DNA of 64,000 nt. Origin: Megamerina dolium (lineage: Eukaryota > Arthropoda > Insecta > Diptera > Megamerinidae). Every line of letters begins with the position of its first letter. Position 1 is the first letter of the stretch. Made by a program: the position numbers and the translations under genes. Shown here piece by piece: positions 30,997 to 43,500 of the stretch. The stretch is taken from positions 74,270,128 to 74,334,127 of the forward strand of contig OY978525.1 in the NCBI GenBank assembly GCA_963854835.1, written 5' to 3'. The notes below the pieces were generated by a model that was not told where the DNA came from, searched no databases, and saw only the letters and a list, made by a program, of their open reading frames with translations.

Positions 30997-31293
30997 TTTT
31001 ATCATTTGCTATTCTGCATGCGACTTACACTCCATCTAATGTCTACACTTATTAGTATTTTTAATAATGAGTAACACATTAATCAACACACCATCCAAAT
31101 AATGTACTTCTGATGTAGTTACTATGATATATATAATATTCTACAAATACAAACATAAGTATGTATGTGTATGATCCCTGCAAAAAATTTGTGACTAATC
31201 TCTAAAGAGAGTAGTTCGGGATCAATTTTTAAATTAATTCATATATTTAGAGATTTTCTACACTTTCAAGTTATTCGCTTTTAAGTTATGTTG

Positions 31294-31385
31294 CAGGTTA
31301 GCGTAGCTTGTAGAGCGACGGCGATAGAATATACGATAGCAAAACACATGATGTTTTGTGTACCAAGGTTCGATTCCAAGAAGAG
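31294..31385 (+). other. tRNA-like segment with A- and B-box motifs (possible second SINE or tRNA relic)
   Basis: TAGCTTGTAGAGCG at 31,304-31,317 resembles a Pol III A box and GGTTCGATTCC at 31,367-31,377 is a perfect B box. The spacing of about 50 bases is longer than in an ordinary tRNA and no closed acceptor stem is visible. It is not related in sequence to the four-copy SINE. A tRNA pseudogene or the head of another SINE are both possible. Confidence 0.4.
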
Positions 31386-32445
31386 AAAATACGTAAATTT
31401 TATTTGTACATTTAAATTTGAAATACATGAATCGGAAATTATAATGCAATGAAAAAAAAAAAATACAAAATATTTTTTTTCATGAGAATGATAATACAAT
31501 TAATAAAATTAAATTATTTTATTTATTATTTTGTTTCGAATAGCAAAAATGAGTAAATTATCAAATAATTGAAAAGAAAATATAATTAAGAATTATAATG
31601 CATTGAATGAAAATTTCTAACCGTACTAGTCTACATTTATACCCGTTCGGGTATAAAAGAGTACAATTGGTCTCTTCATAGGACATGCTCGAAGAAAAGT
31701 GAACATTTCACTCCATATAAAGAGATCAAAAGTGCGATTAGTCGCATATTCCTTTGCGACTGATCCCCGATACATCCCAGACCAGTCGCATTTCTTGCAG
31801 GGATATGTTTTCCCATTTATGAGTTTTTATTTTATTTTATATATTTCGAGTATTTCAATTCTGAATGCGCTTCATATGTGGCACGTGTCTTAGGAGACTG
31901 TTGTCGGTTGATTTTATGCATTCACCGCAAAAGGATTTTCATCCTATACAAATATGGGGTGAAATGTAGTGCAAAACAAGGAAAATTAAAAAGTAAAGTA
32001 TATGAAAAATGTATTGCTGAAGACACACAGAAGGCACAACAATTTCATAAGATTTATGATGAGCCACTACCATGACAAATTGGCTAAATTAATTAGCAAA
32101 ACATGCCAATGTGCATGGCATACAAATGAGCTATACGATGAGGGCAACAATATTGTGAATACGGTTTAGCTTTACATTTCAGTTTTATTATTGGTTTTTC
32201 TTATTTTTATGAAGAATAATAAATAAAGCTTTAAAAGTCAATGGCAATATATAATAAAAAAGAATGATTTTTTTCCAATATGTAATAATAAATGAGCAGA
32301 GGAAAGGTTTGTAGGTTGGGAAGCGTTTTGAAAGAGAATTTCTTTAAAGCTGCATATAATTAGATCAAATATTATATTGGGCTATGTGAGCATCGATGCC
32401 AAAGGATATTTTTATTTGTTCTAACACAGTTCAAGAATATTGATA
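31386..32445. other. Non-coding stretch
   Basis: AT-rich with no gene I can support. CCCGTTCGGGTATAAAAG near 31,644 looks like a core promoter TATA box, but nothing coding follows it closely. Confidence 0.5.
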
Positions 32446-32447
32446 TA

Positions 32448-33890
32448 CAGTGCACGCTCGATATTCGCGATTACCCATTATAGCAACGATCCAGTTATTG
32501 CGACAGCTTAATATTTAGCATTGTAGGCTCTATAATGGCGACAGTTGACAAAAAAAAAAAGGTTCAATTAGCGCGACTTTCATAGTATACGCATAATGTA
32601 AAATAAGCAGTAATAACGGGAAAATACATTAATTTTTTTGTACATGACTCTCTTTGGAGAATTTTGGTGTTTTATTTTGTCAGTTTATTTGAGTGCAGTG
32701 CATGATTTAAATATGGGAAAAGTTCAAAATATTTTAAAGCCCACGATTACTCAAAAATTAAAGATTCTAAAAAAAATAAAAGCTGAGATTCCATAAAATC
32801 AATTTGCGCAAATTACAAGTTGTATAAATCTTCGATTTAAAGCATTAAAAATAAAGAAAATGCACTTAAAAATTTCGTACGCTCAACTGAAAGTGGACCT
32901 AGTGAACGTGGCACTTTAAAGAAAGAAAAGTACCTGAGAATAGAAAAAATGCTTTATAGGTGGTTTTCAAAACAAAGAGAGAACAATGTCCCAATATCAG
33001 CAGAGATTTTGCCATCAAAAGCCATTCAGTTGCATTACAAATGATTACAAGTGATGGATGGTTTAAGAAGTTTAAGAGACGACATGGAATTAGGTCTTTA
33101 AAAATATCCGGAGAAAAGTTGTCTTCACCTCATCTTCTTGATCCATTTGTTAAAGAGTTTAAAGATTACGTTGATAAGCATGGGCTCTTGATTAAATCTA
33201 CAACGCCGACGAATCCGGTTTATATTATCGAATGCTTCCAAACCACACTCTCGTCACATGTAGTGAGGAACGGCAAACGGGCGAAAATTTTGTCAAAAGC
33301 GAGTAACTTTCATGCCCTTTTCAAATGCGAATGGCACAGACAAACTGAAATTGTTGGTCGTTGGAAAATCGATAAGTCCACGCGTTCTCAATGGTTTTTT
33401 CAATAATCCAACAATATACAAATTCAGTAAGAACGCGTGGATGACATCATTCATTTTCAAGGAATGGTTTCATTTTCAATTTATTCCACATTATGTTAAC
33501 TTTATTACATTTGATAAAATGAGAAAGTACATAAACATTTTTTTTTAGTTCAGAGAATTTTTGGTTTCGAAAGGTCTCCCACAAAAAGCAATTTTGCTTT
33601 TGGATAACGCGACGTGGCTCTATATTGCGGAACTAAAAAGCGATGACGGTTTAAGTATAGCAATGAATCTACCATCCAATTGCACTGCGATTATTCAACC
33701 GTTAGACCAAAACGTTATCAACATGATAATATTGCACTACAAAAAACAACTACTCACCCCTTTGCTAGGCGAGAAGGGGACAAATTTGGAGTTGAAGCTT
33801 AAGCATTTTAATTTAAAAAAAAGCTATTAAAAATGATGAGCAAATAGAATAATCAGAAACAGAAGCGGAGGATTCATATGATAGTGATCA
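32448..33890 (+). mobile_element. pogo-superfamily (Tigger/Jerky-like) transposon remnant
   Basis: The left end CAGTGCACGCTCGATATTCG at 32,448 is preceded by TA, like a Tigger terminal repeat. Downstream lies a Jerky/CENP-B-like transposase in several frames up to 33,828. A matching right terminal repeat is not visible before the DNA turns into AT-rich sequence at about 33,900, so the right limit is approximate. Confidence 0.65.
32714..33828 (+). pseudogene. Jerky/Tigger-like DDE transposase
   Basis: Motifs in order: MGKVQNILKPTITQKLKILK (CENP-B N-box-like start at 32,714), SDGWFKKFKRRHGIRSLKIS and LDPFVKEFKDYVDKHGL (HTH_Tnp_Tc5 and linker), KRAKILSKASN-type sequence, then KGLPQKAILLLDNATWLYIA (second catalytic Asp) and LPSNCTAIIQPLDQNVI (third Asp region, LQPLDQ motif). 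Stops and frame changes occur near 32,800, 32,920 and 33,406-33,560. The gene is dead. DDE_1 superfamily membership is well supported. Confidence 0.7.
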
Positions 33891-34369
33891 TGCAGAAAAC
33901 AAAATTAAAGTAGACGATATATATATATATAGTAAGTAGTGAAAATAGCCACCTACATCTGTCATACCCCATTTTTGAAACTGGATGACATTTGGGATAA
34001 ACCCCATAATATGGGTAGCACCCCAATCAGATGAATTTAAATCTTCTGATTCCTCAAACATATTTGTTATCGGATACTGTCATAACAATCAAAACACAAT
34101 ATATGTATGTGACCGATACCTACATGTTAGTGTATCATTTGTCTTATAAGTAATTAAATTGTCCATCCATTTAATTATTCACTTTGATAAGCTTAGAAAA
34201 TAATCGCCTGAAATCATGCTTCCTGCATGGTAAGTTGTACTTGCAATAAAACGTCTGTACATACCGCAAATTAAAAGAAGAAAACAATAACAATGTACTT
34301 TAGTATGCTTATTCCTTTTTTTTTTAATCACTTTATTAACTTACTTTGTGTTACTCTTATATTTTATAG

Positions 34370-34523
34370 TGAAGAAAATGTATGGAAACTTTGTGAACAA
34401 GTTAAAAATACACGTACTGATGAAATTTCCAAGTGCTATGCAGTGTTTGTATCAAATGAGGGACGCACTGTGCCGTTGTGGCGCCAGAAAGCCGGACGCG
34501 GTGATGATCAAGTTGTGATATGG
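34370..34523 (+). CDS. tun: NTAQ1 exon 2
   Basis: The acceptor is TTTTATAG before 34,370 and the donor is TGG|GTGAGT after 34,523. The exon encodes EENVWKLCEQVKNTRTDEI... to GRGDDQVVIW. The single T at 34,370 completes a codon begun in exon 1. By comparison with the family (CYCEEN) that codon is the catalytic cysteine. Confidence 0.93.
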
Positions 34524-37500
34524 GTGAGTAAAGTCTGCAGAACTAAATTATATTCACCAATATTATTCAAGTAAAATTCGTGTAATGAAATCTCTTTGCT
34601 GCTGCTAGAGTACTTATAAAGGGTTTTCCATTAGGGACATAACAATTTCGTATCTTTATATGAACGCACCCTTAAACTTTTTTAATCAACTGTCAATGTC
34701 AAAACGTTAGTTAAAGTTAACATTTTCATAATGGTAAAGTTCACGAACCAGCAACGTTTGGAAATTATTAAATATTACTACCGAAATTCTAAGTCGGTGG
34801 TCGCAACTTTAAGAGCGAAAATTATCTTCAGCGATGAAGCTCATTTCTGGCTCAATGGCTTTGTCAATAAGCAAAATATGCGTTATTGGTCAGCAACAAA
34901 CCCACAAGTGCTTCTTGAGACACCGTTGCACCCGCAAAAAGTTATTGTTTGATGCGGTTTTCATGCCGGAGGTGTGATTGGGCCGTATTTTTTCGTGGAT
35001 GAAACCGACCGTCATTTTACCGTCAATGGAGAGCGCTATCGTGCTATGTTGGAAGATTATTTGTGGCCAGAATTGGATGAACTTGACATCAGCGATATGT
35101 GGTTTCAACAAGACGGTGCCACTAGCCACACAGCACACATCACAATCGATTTATTGCAAGGCAAATTCGGTGAACGTGTTGTCTCGAGAAATGGTCCGGT
35201 CGAATGGCCGCCTCGTTAATGCGATCTAACACCATTGGATTTCGTTTTATGGGGCTTTATCAAGTCACTGGTCTATGCCAACAAGCCAGCAACTTTAGAC
35301 GAGCTCAAAGACAACATCCAACGCGAAATTGCCAACGTTCCGGTCGAAATGTGTGCTGGAGTGGTTGAAAATTGGGTCCAAAGAATCGACCACTGTAAAC
35401 GGGCTGGTGGTGGTCATATGACCGAAATCAAATTTCGCTCATAAAATGTAATGCTTGCAATATATCCACAATAAATTTGAACTCAATATCTCAACTCAAT
35501 AAAAAATAAAAATAAATATGTGGCCACATAAAGCCCCAAAGGGCTCATTGGCCGAGCTTCTCTTCCATTACTGTTGTGCGTCTTAAATTTTGGACAATAT
35601 TAGAAGGGACCTACTTATTTTAGCCGGTTCCGAACGGCAGAACACTTGTGACATCACTTTTTCTGAGCTTTGTCACAGAGTTCTTTAAGAAGCTTTTTCA
35701 TGGCAAGTAGTTACTGTCGGAAGAATTGCCAATTGCTTGCCGACAGGTGGGTACCGTTCGAAAGAAAAATCTTATCGATATTAAATTTGTTATGCATCAG
35801 CCGGGGATTGAACCACCGACCTACAGATCAGAAGGCGAACACACTAACCACTGAGCTACGGCACCCACTTAACTCAATATTAATAGATAAAATTGTTATG
35901 TCCCTAATGTAAAACCCTTTATTTATGTGTGTATATAGTATACTGAAGAGTCATTTTTCGTGGATATTGCGAGGAATAGAAGAAAGAGCACGCGACCATT
36001 AACACGCAATTTTTGCGCAAAAACTATCCATGATGAGCATCGTAAAATATAAACTTAAAAGCCTCCACAAAAATATGAACAACGTTTGACACCTAATGCC
36101 TGGTAAACAAATGTAATGATAATAGTGGTCAATGAAACGCACCAACATAGCGAGTTCTCTGTAATTTAAATGAGAATTGTTTTTTTTTTTATATATTATG
36201 TTTCGTAATTGTAATTTCCCTTTTAAATAATTATTTTTCACGAGATAATCGATTTATCTCTATGTGTCTGATAAAGTCAGTTAATCTCTCAATAGAACCC
36301 AATTGAAAGTTTGTGTATCACGGATATTGGTAACAATCATATCGAAAATAAGCTGCATTTGTTTTGAATACCAGAATTTCCGAGAATTGCTATTTCCACC
36401 CTGGCTTCTGGAAAAAAGAAGACGAACTCATTTGCCGCTTTCATTTGGTCCATCAACTTGGTGAGAATCTAATAGACAGCGACAGGTGATATATTGATTC
36501 ATTTGATTCTTTTTAAAATCCCTTCAAAAATTTTCGCCTAAAATGAATTGTAGCTAATTAAGAACTTATGTTTTTTACATAAAATATCATACACTGTATC
36601 ACTTGATCGCGGACGAAAATGAACCATAATCTTCCAAAAGTCTTGTCGAATTTCGGTTTGTTTATATGCGACGGAAGTTCGTCAAAATAAGTTCAATGGC
36701 TGATTGACTTTAATAATGCAAGGTATATAGTTTTGTTGTAGCTGAGCAAATTATCGAATTCGAATAAAAGTGAGTTTATATTTTGACAACAATGCACTAC
36801 GTCCACGTCAAGTCCATTGTACGCAATCCAAAAAGAATTGTGTACAATGTAGGCTACACAACCGACACCTACGATATTAGGCTTGATTTTTTACAATTTA
36901 CGGAGAACATTTTCTTCACCCTATCTCGGTACGTTTCCAAAATTTACAAGCGCATTGTCACCACAAAATCCAACTAATATTATTTCAATTCCGTTTTCAA
37001 GAATAAAATTTTTTGAGAAATCGAAAATTATGTCTGAATTTTCGACATTTTGTTCACTGAATGAATGGATGACAAATACATTCTTCAAGATTGTTTTACA
37101 TTTCGTCCTTGAACAAGAAAATTTCGCCAACCCGAAGAAAATTCGAAAAATCTTCCTCGAGCAATCGCTAGATCTGAAAAAAGGATTTGATCAGATGGTA
37201 ACTGGTGTTGTTTACACGATATATTTACCTGAACGAATGGTTTTCGGCAATCGTATGATATGCTCACACTCCTTTCCAAGCCGCATTTTCTAAATTGTCT
37301 TTAGTTGGAGCGGTTTTTTCTATTCCGTACTAGTAAACTGAACACAGAATTACATTTGTAACAGCGAACTTTACGTTCGTAATTTCTTCTTTGCAAAAAT
37401 TCTTATTTTATTTAAATTTCATCACTAAAAGTGTACTTTTTTTCGGAGGCATTTTTAGTTAATTAGTTAAGGTCCATTCTCTTTTATGGCTTTTTCCCAA

Positions 37501-40500
37501 TTGACGTTATTATTTAACATACTCATACGTTAAGAACGCCTGTACTATAATTATTTAGCCATGGTTTTATAACCCCTGTATTTATTACGATTGACCTGTT
37601 AATTGTTTATCTTATGTATTATTATAACACATCTATCTGTGTCTAATCAAATAATTGCATCGACTTTTTAGCTGATTTAGCATTTTATTCTCTTGGGGTT
37701 AAGAAAAACTCTTCAGACCATACATTATTTTGGCGCCCGACGTGGGGTAGATGCTTTTATATTTAGTAGTTATTGCTTTAAAATAAAACAAATAAGATTT
37801 TTAAACTACGTTATTCATTAAAAACGATACATAAAATCAAATTGTGAATCGTGTCGTGTTTTGGTCTTTGTCTGCAGCATCACCAACATTTTTCATTATC
37901 GCTAAAAGCTTGAATCATTGGATTTCATTGTAGTCATGTATAACTTCGAAGCACTCGTTGGAGACGTCATTGGCTAACTGTACATCATAGCATGACTTTG
38001 CAGTTACCCTAAAGGCAAGCAAAAAAAAAAATCGGAACACAATTTGACTTATTTTCCATTCGGTGCTCTTTTGCAGTTTTGGCAAGACACGCACTCCTTT
38101 GTACACGTTTGCTTGCTTCCGCGCTATTAGTCATTGCTGCCATTTAGCATATATGTACGTTGTTGTGTGCTAATCTTACATTTACATACGCCTTCATTTG
38201 CTGCTTCTTCACCATCACTCTTGTTGCACACTACTTCGTTGCCGCTTTTACTATTAGCCTCTGCTGCTACTCTACTGTGTCGATTTCGCACTTGGTGTTC
38301 CTGCCACCTAACTAGTCGTCGCTCACCAACGTAGATTCGCAAGGCTTTTTTAGTGTTAACTATGTAAAGAATTTGTGATTTGCTGATTGTTGTTTCGAGT
38401 AAATCACAGTATACAAGTACATAATACCAACTTCGTTTATTTCACAATGTCTGAAAGCGACACAATCCTGTCAACACAATCGGACATCGAGAAAGTGGAG
38501 TCAGAAGATGGAGGTCGTGCAGATTTAAAAGAATTATATATTATGAAAACAAAATTGCTCATTCAATCACAGCTATTTGAAGATCACAATACAACATTTT
38601 CATGCAGAACTTGTGTCATACAGTCAAGCTCTAAATTACCCCAACTTAAAATCCCTCCGTTCAGCGACAAGTATTGTGAATATAGAATATAGAAATATAG
38701 AAATTATCACATTATTTAAGCAAATAATCGATCGCGAACATAGCCTATCGAATATTGAAAAATTCAATTATTTGCGCAATTGTGTTCATGGCCCGGCATT
38801 AGAAACTACGAGTATTGATGCATTCCAAGTCTCAAACGCCATTTTTAGAAAACATCCGTCGTTATTTGAACTTTCGCAAGTTTCTAGGTTCAATGGTGGC
38901 CAACTGAGAAGTCTCATTGACAAGGCGTCTGCTATTTACGGTTCATTGTTATATATACATATATTTTTTTTCAATGGCGGTCATATTTATTAATTCAAAT
39001 TATTTACAATAAATATACAAATTTACCAGATAGGCTACATTAGCAGCATTTCTCGATCTTTTCTGCATCTTCTGAAGACTTCTACGTTTGTGACATGGTC
39101 AGTCCACGAAATCCTCAGCATACGACGGTAGCACCACATTTCGAACGCTTCTATTTTGTTCATCGCTGCAACTATAAATGTCAATGCTTCTGCCCCACAC
39201 AGTAACACGGACCACACAGCATTTCATATATCGCATTCGCAATTTTATGCTTAATTCTCGATTAGTCAGAACTTTCGCGTATTTTAAAAACGCGTTTCTG
39301 AGTATTTCGATACGGCACCTTATTTCTTTATCCGAGCTCCAAGAATGATCTGGCTAACATCCCAAATATTTAAAACAACTCACACTTTCGATAAGTTGAT
39401 AGGTTATCAATGTGAACTGTAAATCTAATTTCACAAGCTATGCTAATGTATTTGGTTTTGCAGAAGGTCGATGACGGGACTACTCGGAAGTGGAAGGAAT
39501 CATTCGATTTTAAAACTCTACAAACTTGGAACGATTGTACCAATGTTTTGGAGGCATTTTAGACTCGATTGACACCGCATATGCCGCTGCGCCTGTACGC
39601 CATAGTACCGTCGAAGTACCCAAAGCCAAGAATGAACACATACCTGCGATCGCTTCAAGGCTTTAAATGTAGCTCAACATTTTGACCATGCGAAGAAAGT
39701 GGGTCTTTGTATTAATTGTCTATCAAAGGGCCGGTCTCGTCAAGCTTAATCTTGCCATCCGCCGTTTATACGCACTTGAAAACTTATCGTTGGACCACAT
39801 CATTCTCGCAACCACTATGATATTGGTTCGTGATGCATCTGGTAACTATCGGTCCGGCAGAGCATTGTTGAATACTTGCTCACAGGTAAATTTTATTGAT
39901 GAATTGTCGCAAAAATTGAATCTTCCGTGGAGCAAACAGAACATAGAGATTCAAGGCATTTGTAAGTCATCTATAAACATTAAATACAAGACTTCTACCA
40001 ATATAAAATTGAGCGACAGGACTTGAACTACCACTAACGTTTTGCATTACGTCGCATATCGCTTATCAGCCGGGACATAGATTACTCGTCATGGGATATT
40101 CCATCCAACATTGTGCCCGCCGATGACTAATTTATTGAAACTAAGAAGATCGACAGGGTGGGTGCCGTAGCTCAGTGGTTAGTGTGTTCGCCTTCTGATC
40201 TGTAGGTCGTGGTTCAATACCCGGCTGATGCATAACAAATTTAATATCGAAAAGATTTTTCTTTCGAACGGTATCCACCTGTCGGCAAGCAATTGGCAAT
40301 TCTTCCGACAGTAACAACTTGCCATGAAAAAGCTTCTAAAAAGAACTCTGTGACAAAGCTCAGAAAAAAGTGATGTCACAAGTGTTCTGCCGTTCGGAAC
40401 CGGCTAAAATAAGTAGGTCCATTCTAATATTGTCCAAAATTTAAGACGCAAAACAGTAATGGAAGAGAAGCTCGGCCAATGAGCCCTTTGGGGCTTTAAG

Positions 40501-43500
40501 TGCCACATATTTATTTATTTTTTAAGAAGATCGACTTGCTTTTAGGAACATAGTTTTTCATTTTACTTTCAAAATAAACTTGGTGATAATCTACCAATAT
40601 TGCAGAAATCGTTATGCTGGATCATTTCAGGTCGATACCAAGCAAGCACTAACACGTTGAACAGGAAGTGCCTGCTTGCATTTGATGAGTTTCTAAATGT
40701 GGAATTTGAACGATTATGACAAATCGAAGAAGTTGCTCCAAAAATCGATGAATGGACACGTGAGCGACACAGCTGTTGTATACTGACACTGCCGCTCGAA
40801 CTCCTAGCAACAGAATCATAGTCAAACTGCGAAGATTAAATTTGCTAGAACGGCGCTTGTTGCGTTCTCCTAGTTTCAGGACACAGTATATCGCGTTCAT
40901 CGCTGAGTATGAAAGTTTAAGCCACATGAGTGGAATTCAAAATCCTAACTTAAACGACCCTAATTACTACATTCCACATCACTGTGTTTTGAAGCCAGCA
41001 GAACATCGACGGAGTTGATTGTAGTTTTTGATGCGTCTTGTCAAACCACTATCAAATCGATCAATGACATCCAAATGATTGGACCACAATACAAAGTGAG
41101 CTTGTAATTCTTCTTCTTCGATTTCGTCTAAATAGGTTTGCGCTCACTGCGAACATCGTTAAATTTATATGCAGGGACTAGTAAGCGAAGAACACCGAAA
41201 GTTTCAGTACATTTTATGGAGAAGTTTTCCTCTTCAGAAAATCTAAACTTTTTAGCTTAATCTCTTGATGTTAGATATGACAGGAATGACCCATTAACCC
41301 GTTAACCCGTGGAGTTCTAACAGCAACCTTGATATGTTGAATATTGTTTGCAGCGCAGTACAAATGCACGATCAGTGACCAACGTTTTTGGCAGTCCAAA
41401 GAACTGAGGCATCTGCTTTAATGAATCTATCACCAGTAGTGCTTTCGTTGACTTCGTTGGAAAAATCATGGTGTAGCGTGTCAGGGCATCGACCACTACT
41501 AAAATGTATTCATTGCCTCTTTCACGTTTCCCTTTACGAAACTTCTGGAATATGGGTACCAAAAATGTTGTTATATGCGCTTCATTGTACCCTCAACCGC
41601 TGGGTGGCGTGCATCATCATGGCACAGTTTCAGAATTCGCCATCTCACTCCACGGGAAACAACTAATATCGCTTTTCTATTAGTTTTCCTAGAAAAGCGA
41701 TTACTCTTTAATTCAAATTCATTCTCATACCTTTTCTTCTGCTCGGAACATATTCTACCATTCAGTATATCAATAATTTCCTGCAGCGTATTGTATTCCT
41801 TCTGCACCATAAACACCCAATAGTCATTAGGTAGCAGCACCATCATCACCCGTTCACTGACATCAGTAGGCGAGATAGATTTATCTACATCGACATGGGT
41901 CATGGAACTTCCGCTACTTTGAACCACGCTGTAGTTATACTCTTGCAATTTAAGGAACCATCTTGCGATCCTTAGTATAAGCGTGCTCCTATCTTTTAAT
42001 GTGGAGATAGCAGTACAGTCAGCCATTTTTCGAAGTGCTTACCTTACAGATACATGGGGAAACGACCATATACCGCTAGGACTTCCAGTTCGTACTCATG
42101 TTATTTACGCTCAGTGTCATTGCACATACGATTAAAATATGCTATCAGTCTCAGAACGTTATTTTGTTCACATTGCAGAAGAATTGCTGCAATTCCAACG
42201 CTTCATGCATCAGCGTGCAGCTGATGCGATTTGCTCTAATCGTAGATTCCCAAAATCGGCTCACTGGTTAAGTGCTTCATCAACAATTTATACGCATTAT
42301 TGTACTTATCGGTACAGTTGAACGACAACCATTTCTTGTTAATTACGTAAGTGGTGAATCAATGAAGGCGTAACTTGCGATGAACTTAGGAAATACCCCG
42401 TAAGACCAACGAATCGTCTTACATCCGACGTTTAATGGGCTGTGTTTTAATATGACGTGGTTTGAGCCTCTCAGCGTTAAGTTCCTGCCCGAGAAATGTG
42501 ACACACGTCTCCATGAAGCAGCCTTTAGATTTTGTATAATCTGCAGGAATTTCTTCAGATGGCGCATTCCTTCTTCAAATGATTCTTACGCAACATTTAC
42601 TTCGTCGACATAGCTTACTATTTTGTCTCTGAATGGTTCAATGATCTTTGACGTCATCTGCATACTTGGTGCATTTCATAGTCCAAATGACATTCTCTTA
42701 TACTCGGCATTCTATTATGCCCAGTTACAAAGGTCGTGCAATTTGATAATATCCGGACATCACTGTAAGCACTGTAAGGTATCTTTTGCTAGCCAACATT
42801 GACTGTGCACCTTCAACGATATTTATTGAATTTAATTCCCGATAGTCCACACATAATGCACATACAATGCTTGGAGTTTTCGAGAGAAAAGTCCTACGCA
42901 AGATCTTTGGACCTATTTGCGTTGGTGGCGAGTACCGAATAAGGTACAACCATGAGCTGTACGAACTGTATGCCGATATTGACATAGTAAAGCGCATCAA
43001 AATCCAGCGGCTGCGCTGGCTAGGTCATGTCGAGCGAATGGAAGAACACGCTCCAGCTAAGAAGGTGTTATATTCGGAACCCGCTGGAGGACGACGCAGA
43101 AGAGGAAGACCAAACCTCAGGTGGAAAGACCAAGTACTGGAGAACCTGACGGCGCTTGGAATTTCTAACTGGCGCCAGCTAGCGAAGAACAGAGATGGCT
43201 TGCGAAGCATGTTATTTTCGGCCTAAATCGATATTCGGTTGTTATGGCCACATAAGTAAGTAAGTAAGTAGTCCACACATAGACGGTCTTTTCCGTTTTC
43301 TTTCTTTTCGAACACTATAGGCGATGCGTATATAAAATAGATGTAGATGGACGAATTATTTTTAGAGTCAAGAGTTCGTTGACTATTTTTTCAACCGTTT
43401 GCTGTTTAGGTATCGGAATACGATTTCTTGGCAACAGGTTTATTCGAATTCACTGATGTCTTCATTTCGATAATATCACATTTTCCGATTTCATTCAACT

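Larger units (their letters stand above)
34619..35919 (+). mobile_element. mariner-type element in the NTAQ1 intron, internally deleted, carrying a SINE
   Basis: The ends AAGGGTTTTCCATTAGGGAC... (34,619) and, reversed, AAGGGTTTTACATTAGGGAC... (ending 35,919) are terminal inverted repeats of about 28 bp with TA on both sides (34,617-34,618 and 35,920-35,921). SINE copy 3 has inserted between the transposase gene and the right end. Without the SINE the element is about 0.9 kb, shorter than an autonomous mariner. Confidence 0.88.
37731..41260 (+). mobile_element. BEL/Pao LTR retrotransposon remnant
   Basis: Plus-strand pieces are in element order: primer site, gag (38,447-38,950 and 39,470-39,660), aspartic protease (39,800-40,000) and the beginning of RT (40,900-41,230). 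It is interrupted by a LINE fragment (about 38,960-39,463, minus) and by SINE copy 4. Nothing of the rest of RT, RNase H or integrase follows, so the copy is 3' truncated. Every piece is in a different frame or carries stops. Confidence 0.7.

Noticed and set aside
34213..34236. Candidate NTAQ1 exon 1 (ATGCTTCCTGCATG followed by the donor GTAAGT)
   Set aside because: The donor and phase would fit, but the residues (MLPAC) do not match the conserved family start (SCYC before EEN) and the peptide is far too short.
36883..37293. 136-codon open frame as a host gene
   Set aside because: No similarity to any family I know, no splice or promoter context, and it sits in an intron packed with old repeats.
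37731..37747. Vertebrate-type retrovirus because of the TGGCGCCCGA-like primer site
   Set aside because: tRNA-Lys primer sites are common in insect LTR retrotransposons, and the following frames are BEL/Pao gag and protease.
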